From Oceanimonas sp. GK1 (lineage in GTDB: Bacteria > Pseudomonadota > Gammaproteobacteria > Enterobacterales > Aeromonadaceae), in the NCBI RefSeq assembly GCF_000243075.1, contig NC_016745.1:1691001-1755000 (forward strand): a stretch of 64,000 nt of DNA. The letters are read 5' to 3'. Positions 16,280 through 23,453 of this stretch are shown here, one piece after another. Positions within the stretch are counted from its first letter, which is position 1; each line of letters opens with the position of its first letter. A model generated the notes under the pieces. That model was not told where the DNA came from. It did no database searches and saw only the letters and a list, made by a program, of their open reading frames with translations. Made by a program: the position numbers and the translations under genes.

Positions 16280-17878
16280 ATGGTTGGCAAAGATGGAATT
16301 TTAAAAGGAATGAACCCGGCGGCGACAATCAGTTCCATGATTATCGTTACCCTCTTTGTGGTGGGCGGCGCCTTGTTTCCCGAAGAGGCGGCCACACTGT
16401 TTGACGGTATCTCGGGAGGCCTGCTTACCCACTTCAAATGGTATTACATCGCCATATTGTCGTTGATGCTGGTGTTCTGCGTGATATTGGTCTTCAGCCG
16501 TTTCGGCGCTCTGCGCCTGGGTGCCGATGATTGTCGCCCGGAATACAGCCTGTATTCCTGGTTTGCCATGCTGTTCAGTGCCGGCATGGGCACCGGTCTG
16601 GTGTTCTGGGCCATTGCCGAGCCCATTTACCACTTTCAGAGCAACCCCTTTATTACCGAAGGGCTGACACCGGAAGCGGCGGAAGTGGCCATGCGCATCA
16701 CCTTCTTTCACTGGGGCCTGCATCCCTGGGCCATTTATGTGGTAGTGGGGCTGTCGCTGGCGTACTTTTCCTACCGAGGCGGGCTGCCGCTGACCATTCG
16801 CTCGGCGCTTTATCCGCTGATCGGCAAACGCATTTACGGCTGGATGGGCCATGCCGCCGATACCCTGGCGGTTTTCGGCACCATCTTTGGGGTGGCGACC
16901 TCCCTTGGCTTTGGGGTGACGCAGATCAACACCGGCCTGAACCACCTGTTTGGCATGGAAGTCGGTACCGGCAGCCAGCTTATCCTGATCACCGTTATCT
17001 CGCTGATTGCCACCCTGTCGGTGCTGTCCGGCCTGGGCCGGGGCGTGAAATGGCTGTCGGTGATCAACATGTGGCTGACCGCGGCCATCCTGCTGTTCCT
17101 GCTGGTCTATGGCCCCACCCGTTATCTGTTGCTGAGCTATGTCCAGGGCATTGGTGACTACCTGACCCACGTGGTGGGCCTGAGCACCTGGACCGATGCC
17201 ACCAAGGACAGCCAGTGGCAGTCCTGGTGGACCGTGTTCTACTGGGCCTGGTGGATGTCCTGGTCACCTTTTGTGGGCATGTTTATTGCGCGCATCTCCA
17301 AGGGGCGGACCATTCGAGAATTTATCTGCGGCGTGCTGCTGGTGCCGACCCTGCTGGGTATGCTGTGGCTCACCCTGTTTGGTGGCTCGGCCCTGCATCT
17401 GGAGCTGACCAACACCGTGACCAATGCCGCGGGAGAAGTGGTGGCCGCGGTCGGTCAGGCCGGCATCGTGGAAGCGGTGGCCGCGGACGTAACCACGTCG
17501 CTGTATGCGACCCTGGAACTGCTGGATGGCGGTGCCATGGGTACCCTGGCGTCGGTGCTGGCCACCATACTGGTGGCGCTCTACTTCATTACCTCCGCCG
17601 ACTCCGGCACCCTGGTGGTGACCACCATTCTGTCGCTGGGCAATGAACATCCGCCCCGCATGCAGCGGGTGCTGTGGGGCATGGCGGTGGCCGCCGTGGC
17701 GGCCATACTGTTGCTGGCGGGCGGCCTCAAGGCCGTGCAGACCGCCGCTATTATTGCCGCCTTTCCCTTCTCGTTCGTGATCCTGGTGATGATGTGGGGC
17801 CTGTTCCGGGCCCTGCATCAGGAAATGCCGGTGGAGGAGCCCGTTACCGTGCCGGTGAAGCTGCCACCTTCGGTCTGA
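16280..17878 (+). CDS. BCCT-family betaine/choline/carnitine transporter
   Basis: 532 residues with 12 predicted membrane helices. Diagnostic BCCT stretches are SAGMGTGLVFWAIAEP (glycine-rich helix), GFGVTQINTGLNHLFG, the Trp box WWMSWSPFVGMFIARISKGRTIREF, and FITSADSGTLVVTTI. Start ATG 16280 follows CGGAGA; a longer reading frame upstream has no better ribosome site. Length is typical of OpuD/BetS-like proteins without a long regulatory tail. Standing between gbcAB/TRAP and gbdR, it most likely imports glycine betaine with Na+ for catabolism, though choline or carnitine cannot be excluded. Confidence 0.92.
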   Translation: MVGKDGILKGMNPAATISSMIIVTLFVVGGALFPEEAATLFDGISGGLLTHFKWYYIAILSLMLVFCVILVFSRFGALRLGADDCRPEYSLYSWFAMLFSAGMGTGLVFWAIAEPIYHFQSNPFITEGLTPEAAEVAMRITFFHWGLHPWAIYVVVGLSLAYFSYRGGLPLTIRSALYPLIGKRIYGWMGHAADTLAVFGTIFGVATSLGFGVTQINTGLNHLFGMEVGTGSQLILITVISLIATLSVLSGLGRGVKWLSVINMWLTAAILLFLLVYGPTRYLLLSYVQGIGDYLTHVVGLSTWTDATKDSQWQSWWTVFYWAWWMSWSPFVGMFIARISKGRTIREFICGVLLVPTLLGMLWLTLFGGSALHLELTNTVTNAAGEVVAAVGQAGIVEAVAADVTTSLYATLELLDGGAMGTLASVLATILVALYFITSADSGTLVVTTILSLGNEHPPRMQRVLWGMAVAAVAAILLLAGGLKAVQTAAIIAAFPFSFVILVMMWGLFRALHQEMPVEEPVTVPVKLPPSV

Positions 17879-17892
17879 GGCTGCCTCATTCC

Positions 17893-17918
17893 GGGGCAGG
17901 GCGCCATGGCCCTGCCCC
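17893..17918 (+). terminator. GC-rich hairpin after the BCCT gene
   Basis: Stem GGGGCAGGGC / GCCCTGCCCC with a 6-base loop, 14 bases after the stop and without a T-run. A canonical terminator follows at 17995. Confidence 0.5.
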
Positions 17919-17994
17919 CAAACCGGGCGCGGTGATCACAAGGTTGTTGTTATTTGACTCCTAACCGCCGGCAGGTTTGTCTTTTCGCCTACCC

Positions 17995-18019
17995 AAATCG
18001 CCCTTTCAGGGCGATTTTT
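17995..18019 (+). terminator. Rho-independent terminator upstream of gbdR
   Basis: Stem AAATCGCCCT / AGGGCGATTT with loop TTC and a following T-run. It isolates gbdR from the BCCT gene. The 18061-18333 stretch up to gbdR is AT-rich and holds GCCTT-GCC-AAGGC near 18103 but no gene. Confidence 0.85.
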
Positions 18020-18045
18020 CTGTTGTTTATTCGCATCTTCTACAC

Positions 18046-18060
18046 TGGCATGAAACTTGC
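18046..18060 (+). promoter_or_regulatory. Sigma54-type promoter upstream of gbdR
   Basis: TGGCATGAAACTTGC fits the -24/-12 consensus TGGCAYG-N4-TTGC with exact GG/GC spacing. It lies 274 bp upstream of the gbdR ATG, giving a long AT-rich leader. Dependence on an NtrC-family activator is inferred. Confidence 0.65.
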
Positions 18061-18333
18061 CCTGATTAACGCTAACTCAATGTGATATAGGGTGTTTTTT
18101 TGCCTTGCCAAGGCGGCGGAAAAACCTTGAAACCTGCACTTTCTGAGCGTGGTCACATTTCGTTCACCGGACATGCAAAATTCCGATTTAATCAATATGT
18201 GATGTTGGCTTTTTGTTATATATTTTTTAAATGTTAGCATTGGTGGTGTAAATGTTCCCTTAGGGCGGCGCTGGATGGCCAGCAACAGCACAGGGCACAA
18301 GCCTGGTGGCTCCGCAGGGGCAGGAGGAAGAAA

Positions 18334-19386
18334 ATGAGTCAGCCACAACGAGTTGGTTTTCTGCTGGTGGACAACTTCACCATGATCTCCCTGGCGTCGG
18401 CTATTGAGCCGCTGCGCATGGCCAATCAGCTGTCGGGCAAAACCCTGTATGAATGGGTGATGCTGACCGAGACCGGCCAGCCGGTAAGGGCCAGTGATGG
18501 CATTCAGGTCACGCCGGATCATGCCACCGACGACTGCGGTCATCTCGACATGATGCTGCTCTGTGGCGGCGTGGGGGTGGCCAATGCCCGCAGCCGCCAT
18601 CTGCGTGCCTGGCTGCAGCAGCTGGCCCATCGCAAGGTCAAGTTGGGGGCGCTGTGCACCGGCAGTTATTTGCTGGCCGATGCCGGTGTGCTCGATGGCT
18701 ACCGCTGTACCCTGCACTGGGAATACATGGCGGCCTTCAAGGAGGCTTTTCCCCGCCTGGAAACCAGCAATGCCCTCTATTGCATCGACCGTGACCGGTT
18801 GACCAGCAGCGGCGGCACTGCCCCCATGGACATGATGATGCACCTGATCGAGAAGGAGCACTCCAGTGCCCTCAGCACCGCCATTTGCGACATGTTCCTG
18901 TGCGAACGCATTCGCGACGGCCAGGAGGAGCAGAAGGTATTGCTGCGCCATCTGGTGGGGCCGGCCCAGCCCAAGCTGGCGGAAGTGGTGGCGCTGATGG
19001 AGGCGAACCTGGAAGAGCCCATTACCCTGGACGAGCTGGCTCATTATGTGGGGCTGTCCCGCCGCCAGGTAGAGCGGCTGTTTCAGCGCCACGTTAAATG
19101 CTCGCCCTCGCGCTACTACCTCAACCTTCGTCTCAAGCGGGCGCGTCAGCTGCTGCGCCAGACGTCGCTGGCGATCATCGACATCGCCACCGCCTGCGGC
19201 TTTGTGTCCATGCCCCATTTCAGCAAATGCTACCGGGAGTGTTTCGGCGTCCCGCCCCGGGATGACCGCTGTGGCCGGCTGGTTCCCAAAGCCCCGGATG
19301 CCGCGCCCCTCGTGCCCGAGCTGGCCTTTAATGCCCGCCTCGATACGGCCCGCAGCGAGCCCACTTTTGCCTCGGTGATCCTCTGA
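18334..19386 (+). CDS. gbdR: AraC-family glycine betaine/dimethylglycine-responsive regulator
   Basis: 350 residues: an N-terminal DJ-1/PfpI-like (GATase-1) sensor domain (VGFLLVDNFTMISLASAIEPLRMAN, CGGVGVAN, GALCTGSYLLADAG) and a C-terminal AraC double HTH (LDELAHYVGLSRRQVERLFQ and IDIATACGFVSMPHFSKCYR). This layout, and a position between gbc and dgc genes, match P. aeruginosa GbdR, which activates gbcAB and dgcAB in response to glycine betaine or dimethylglycine. The ribosome site AGGAGGAAG precedes ATG. A sigma54-like promoter lies upstream. Candidate operators lie before gbcB, gbcA and the dipeptidase gene. Confidence 0.9.
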   Translation: MSQPQRVGFLLVDNFTMISLASAIEPLRMANQLSGKTLYEWVMLTETGQPVRASDGIQVTPDHATDDCGHLDMMLLCGGVGVANARSRHLRAWLQQLAHRKVKLGALCTGSYLLADAGVLDGYRCTLHWEYMAAFKEAFPRLETSNALYCIDRDRLTSSGGTAPMDMMMHLIEKEHSSALSTAICDMFLCERIRDGQEEQKVLLRHLVGPAQPKLAEVVALMEANLEEPITLDELAHYVGLSRRQVERLFQRHVKCSPSRYYLNLRLKRARQLLRQTSLAIIDIATACGFVSMPHFSKCYRECFGVPPRDDRCGRLVPKAPDAAPLVPELAFNARLDTARSEPTFASVIL

Positions 19387-19396
19387 TATTACCCGC

Positions 19397-19536
19397 CATG
19401 CCCTCGAAGGAGGGCATTCAAGGGCTGGGCGCACTGACCTGACGCCCCTGTGTTGTCTACAGATCCGCACTGGACCCCCGTCTGCGCGGGAGCGACGGCC
19501 CTTTTCTTGTCATGCCCGTGAAAACGGGCATTCAAG
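19397..19536. repeat. Cluster of three dispersed hairpin repeats downstream of gbdR
   Basis: CATGCCCTCGAAGGAGGGCA (19397), an opposite-facing CCCCCGTCTGCGCGGGAG unit (about 19470-19495) and CATGCCCGTGAAAACGGGCA (19511). They are REP-like units of the family also seen at 9645 and 33055, in a 347-bp gap without a gene. Confidence 0.7.
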
Positions 19537-19610
19537 AACAGGCAGCGCAGCCTCGACCACAGCGTCTCATCCGCAGAACTGCACCCCCTCCCGTATTCCA
19601 TACAAACCAT

Positions 19611-19643
19611 GACGTTTTTGAGCATGCCTCTGTCGTTTTCAGC
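19611..19643 (+). promoter_or_regulatory. Candidate GbdR operator of the dgc operon
   Basis: GTCGTTTTCAGCC (19632) repeats the core found in the gbcA-gbcB region. A degenerate copy, GACGTTTTTGAGC, begins 21 bp earlier (19611). A 21-bp direct-repeat spacing suits AraC-type proteins, which bind one face of the helix. The site is about 100 bp before the first gene. Confidence 0.65.
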
Positions 19644-19733
19644 CACAGCACCCCCCCAAGCGCGGGATAGACTGCCCCTGAATCCGGTGAACCCTGGGTC
19701 ACCGTTTAACCGAATGCAAGGAAGGGCAGGCTT

Positions 19734-20714
19734 ATGCAAAACGCAGCAGAATTACACCAGCAGTCGATCGTGATTGACGGCCTGATTATCGCCAACTGGG
19801 GGCGGGAACTGTTTGAAGACATGCGCCGTGGCGGCCTGACCGCCGCCAACTGTACCGTGTCGGTGTGGGAAGGCTTTCAGGCCACGGTAAACAACATTGC
19901 CGAGTTCAACCGCCATTACCGCGAGCACGGCGATCTCATTCGCCCGGTGCGCACCACCGCCGACATTCTGGCCGCGAAGAAGGAAGGCCGCACCGGCATC
20001 ATCCTCGGTTTCCAGAACGCCCATGCCTTTGAAGACCAGCTCGGCTACGTGGAAATCTTCAAGCAACTGGGCGTGGGCATCGTGCAGATGGCCTACAACA
20101 CCCAGAACCTGGTGGGCACCGGTTGCTACGAGCGCGACGGCGGCCTGTCCGGCTTCGGCCGCGAGGTGGTGGCCGAGATGAACCGGGTCGGCATCATGTG
20201 CGACCTGTCCCACGTGGGCGCCAAAACCTCGGAAGAGGTGATCCTCGAGTCCAAAAAACCGGTGTGCTACTCCCACTGCCTGCCTGCCGGGCTCAAGGAT
20301 CACCCGCGCAACAAGTCGGACGAAGAGCTGCGCTTTATCGCCGAACACGGCGGCTTTGTGGGCGTGACCATGTTTGCCCCCTTCCTGAAGAAGGGCATCG
20401 AGTCCACCGTCGACGACTACGTGGAAGCCATTGGCTATGTGCTGGATCTGGTGGGTGAAGACGCCATCGGCATCGGCACCGACTTCACGCAAGGACACGA
20501 TCAGAATTTCTTTGAATGGCTGACCCACGACAAGGGCTATGCCCGCCGGCTGACCCGCTTTGGCGAGATCATCAACCCGGAAGGCATTCGCACTATTGGC
20601 GAGTTCCCCAACCTGACCGAGGCCCTGCTGCGCAACGGCTATTCACCGCGGCTGATCGAGAAAATCATGGGCGGTAACTGGGTCCGCGTCCTCAAGGACG
20701 TCTGGGGCGAATAA
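19734..20714 (+). CDS. Membrane dipeptidase (renal dipeptidase, M19) family protein of the dgc operon
   Basis: 326 residues of the amidohydrolase-fold M19 family: VIDGLIIANWG near the start, GFQNAHAFED, DLSHVG, YSHCLPAGL and IGIGTDFTQGHD. The usual His-x-Asp near the N terminus reads IDGLI here, so the metal site may differ from true dipeptidases. The ortholog PA5396 heads the dgc gene group in P. aeruginosa with no proven reaction. It is first in an operon with the DUF5943 gene and dgcAB-etfAB, and is likely GbdR-activated. A role in dimethylglycine use is inferred from context. Confidence 0.82.
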   Translation: MQNAAELHQQSIVIDGLIIANWGRELFEDMRRGGLTAANCTVSVWEGFQATVNNIAEFNRHYREHGDLIRPVRTTADILAAKKEGRTGIILGFQNAHAFEDQLGYVEIFKQLGVGIVQMAYNTQNLVGTGCYERDGGLSGFGREVVAEMNRVGIMCDLSHVGAKTSEEVILESKKPVCYSHCLPAGLKDHPRNKSDEELRFIAEHGGFVGVTMFAPFLKKGIESTVDDYVEAIGYVLDLVGEDAIGIGTDFTQGHDQNFFEWLTHDKGYARRLTRFGEIINPEGIRTIGEFPNLTEALLRNGYSPRLIEKIMGGNWVRVLKDVWGE

Positions 20715-20743
20715 CAAGATTAAGGAAGCAAGGGAGAATCACA

Positions 20744-21274
20744 ATGTCAGTACATGCACCCGAAATGCCGATTGAAGTGGACGCCGACACCGGCGTCTGG
20801 ACCACCGACGCCCTGCCCATGCTCTATGTGCCGCGTCACTTTTTCGTTAACAACCACATGGCCATTGAGGAAGAGCTGGGCCCGGAGCGCTACGCCGAGA
20901 TCCTGTACAAGGCCGGTTACAAGTCGGCCTGGCACTGGTGTGAAAAAGAGGCCGAGTGCCACGGCATCAGCGGCGAGGCGGTCTTTGAGCACTACATGAA
21001 GCGCCTGTCCCAGCGCGGCTGGGGTCTGTTCACCATTGAGCAACTGGACATTCCCGCCGGCACCGCCCGGGTGCGGCTGGATCACTCCGCCTTTGTGTAC
21101 CAGTACGGCAAGGTGGAGCGGATGGTGGATTACATGTTCACCGGCTGGTTTGCCGGCGCCATGGATCAGATTGCCCAGAGCCTGGGCTACCCGGTGCGTA
21201 CCCAGGCCCGTCAGGTGCAGAGTGGCGCCCAGAGCGGCTGCGATTACGGTTTGTTCGAGGTGAGCCCGCTGTAA
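20744..21274 (+). CDS. DUF5943 / 4-vinyl-reductase-like protein of the dgc operon
   Basis: 176 residues, soluble, matching in size and position the PA5397-type protein found before dgcA in pseudomonads. The C-terminal part (MVDYMFTGWFAGAMDQIAQSLGY ... CDYGLFEV) resembles V4R small-molecule-binding domains. The ribosome site AGGGAG precedes ATG. No catalytic motif is visible. It could be an accessory or ligand-binding factor for dimethylglycine demethylation; this is inferred only from its conserved place in the operon. Confidence 0.75.
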   Translation: MSVHAPEMPIEVDADTGVWTTDALPMLYVPRHFFVNNHMAIEEELGPERYAEILYKAGYKSAWHWCEKEAECHGISGEAVFEHYMKRLSQRGWGLFTIEQLDIPAGTARVRLDHSAFVYQYGKVERMVDYMFTGWFAGAMDQIAQSLGYPVRTQARQVQSGAQSGCDYGLFEVSPL

Positions 21275-21347
21275 GGCGCGTTCCCGGCAAGTATTAATTT
21301 TCGGCGGGCCGGAACAGGGCCCGCAGCATGTACAAGAGGATTCCAGG

Positions 21348-23411
21348 ATGGGACAGTTCGACGCCTTGTTTCAACCCATGAACATCAACAAGCTCACCAT
21401 TCGCAACCGGGTGGTGAGCACGGCCCATGCCGAGGTGTATGCCACCGACGGCGGCATGACCACCGAGCGCTACGTCAAGTACTACGAGGAAAAGGCCAAG
21501 GGCGGCCTGGGCCTGGCCATTTGCGGCGGCTCCAGCGTGGTGTCGATCGACAGTCCCCAGGCCTGGTGGAGTTCGGTGAACCTGTCCACCGACCGCATCA
21601 TTCCCCATTTCCAGAACCTGGCCGACGCCATGCACAAGCACGGCGCCAAGATCATGATTCAGATCACCCACATGGGCCGCCGCTCCCGCTGGGACGGCTA
21701 CAACTGGAGCACCCTGGTGTCGCCTTCCGGCATTCGTGAGCCGGTGCACCGCGCCACCTGTAAAACCATCGAGCCGGAAGACATTCAGCGCATTATCGCC
21801 GACTACGCCCAGGCGGCCCGCCGGGCCAAGGAAGGCGGCCTGGACGGCGTGGAACTGTCCGCCGTGCACCAGCACCTGATCGATCAGTTCTGGAGCCCGC
21901 GGGTCAACAAGCGTACCGACGAATGGGGTGGCAGCTTCGAGGGCCGCATGAAGTTCGGCCTGGAAGTGCTCAAGGCCGTGCGCGCCGAAGTGGGTCCCGA
22001 CTTTGCCGTGGGTATGCGCATCTGTGGCGACGAGTTCCACCCCGACGGCCTCAGCCACGACGACATGAAGCAGATCGCCAAATACTACGATGACACCGGC
22101 ATGGTGGACTTCTTTGGCGTCATTGGCTCCGGCTGCGACACCCACAACACCCTGGCCAACGTCATCCCGAACATGAGCTATCCGCCGGAGCCCTTCCTGC
22201 ACCTGGCGGCGGGCATCAAGGAAGTGGTGAAGGTGCCGGTGATCCACGCCCAGAACATCAAGGATCCGAACCAGGCTCAGCGCATTCTCGAAGGCGGCTA
22301 TGTCGACTTCGTGGGCATGACCCGGGCGCACATGGCCGACCCGCACCTGATCACCAAGATCAAGCTGGGTCAGGTGGACCAAATCAAGCAGTGCGTGGGC
22401 GCCAACTACTGTATCGACCGCCAGTATCAGGGCCTGGACGTGCTCTGCATTCAGAACGCGGCCACCTCCCGCGAGCACCTGGGCATGCCCCATATCATCG
22501 AAAAAACCGACGGCCCCATCCGCAAGGTAGTGGTGGTGGGCGGCGGCCCCGGCGGCATGGAGGCGGCCCGGGTGGCGGCCGAGCGCGGCCACAAGGTGGT
22601 GCTGTTTGAAAAGGCCCCCGAGCTCGGTGGCCAGATCACCCTGGCGGGCAAGGCGCCCCAGCGTGACCAGATAGCCGGCATTACCCGCTGGTACGCCCTG
22701 GAGCTTGCCCGCCTCAAGGTGGATCTGCGCCTGGACACCGCCGCCGACCTGCCGGCCATTATGGGCGAGCAGCCCGACGTGGTGATCCTGGCGGTGGGCG
22801 GCACCCCCTTCCTGGAGCAGAACCCCGAGTGGGGCGCGGAAGAAGGCCTGGTGGTGAGCACCTGGGACATTCTCTCCGGCAAGGTGGAGCCAGGCAAAAA
22901 CGTGCTGGTGTACGACACCATTTGCGAGTTTTCCGGCATGTCGGCCGCTGATTACCTGGCGTCGAAGGGCAGCCTGGTGGAAATCGTGACCGACGACATC
23001 AAGCCCGGCGCGGCCATTGGCGGCACCACCTTCCCCACCTATTACCGTTCGCTCTATGAGCGCGAGGTGATCATGACCTCCGACATGGCGCTGCACAAGG
23101 TGTACCGCGAGGGCGACAAGCTGGTGGCGGTGCTGGAAAACGAATACACCGGCCAGAAAGAGGAGCGGGTGGTGGATCAAATCGTGGTGGAGAACGGCAT
23201 TCGTCCCGACGAGCGTCTCTACTACGAGCTGAAGGGCGACGCGGTGAACAAGGGCCAGATCGATCTGGAAGCCCTCTACGATGCCAAGCCTCAGCCGGCG
23301 CTGGCCCAGCACGGCCAGGGCTATTTGCTCTACCGCCTGGGCGACTGTGTGTCCCAGCGCAACACCCACGCCGCCATCTACGACGCCCTGCGTCTGTGTA
23401 AAGACTTCTGA
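21348..23411 (+). CDS. dgcA: Dimethylglycine demethylase subunit A (old-yellow-enzyme/TMADH-like)
   Basis: 687 residues: an FMN-binding TIM barrel of the trimethylamine dehydrogenase type (RNRVVSTAHAE; DGVELSAVHQHLIDQFWSPRVNKRTDEWGG), then an FAD/NAD-binding domain (VVVVGGGPGGMEAARVAAERGH). It should demethylate dimethylglycine to sarcosine with DgcB and an ETF. The iron-sulfur motif reads C349-VG-A352-NY-C355 ... C367; TMADH has four cysteines at these spacings, so the second ligand is Ala here. No cysteine is present where TMADH covalently holds FMN. The gene is 73 bases after the DUF5943 gene, with ribosome site AGAGG. Confidence 0.92.
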   Translation: MGQFDALFQPMNINKLTIRNRVVSTAHAEVYATDGGMTTERYVKYYEEKAKGGLGLAICGGSSVVSIDSPQAWWSSVNLSTDRIIPHFQNLADAMHKHGAKIMIQITHMGRRSRWDGYNWSTLVSPSGIREPVHRATCKTIEPEDIQRIIADYAQAARRAKEGGLDGVELSAVHQHLIDQFWSPRVNKRTDEWGGSFEGRMKFGLEVLKAVRAEVGPDFAVGMRICGDEFHPDGLSHDDMKQIAKYYDDTGMVDFFGVIGSGCDTHNTLANVIPNMSYPPEPFLHLAAGIKEVVKVPVIHAQNIKDPNQAQRILEGGYVDFVGMTRAHMADPHLITKIKLGQVDQIKQCVGANYCIDRQYQGLDVLCIQNAATSREHLGMPHIIEKTDGPIRKVVVVGGGPGGMEAARVAAERGHKVVLFEKAPELGGQITLAGKAPQRDQIAGITRWYALELARLKVDLRLDTAADLPAIMGEQPDVVILAVGGTPFLEQNPEWGAEEGLVVSTWDILSGKVEPGKNVLVYDTICEFSGMSAADYLASKGSLVEIVTDDIKPGAAIGGTTFPTYYRSLYEREVIMTSDMALHKVYREGDKLVAVLENEYTGQKEERVVDQIVVENGIRPDERLYYELKGDAVNKGQIDLEALYDAKPQPALAQHGQGYLLYRLGDCVSQRNTHAAIYDALRLCKDF

Positions 23412-23453
23412 GTCAGGGGCCGGGGGCAACCCCGGCCCTGCGAGGTGCCCGCT

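Noticed and set aside
18074-19470. 476-codon minus-strand frame opposite gbdR
   Set aside because: It reads through the AraC gene in antisense; no domain.
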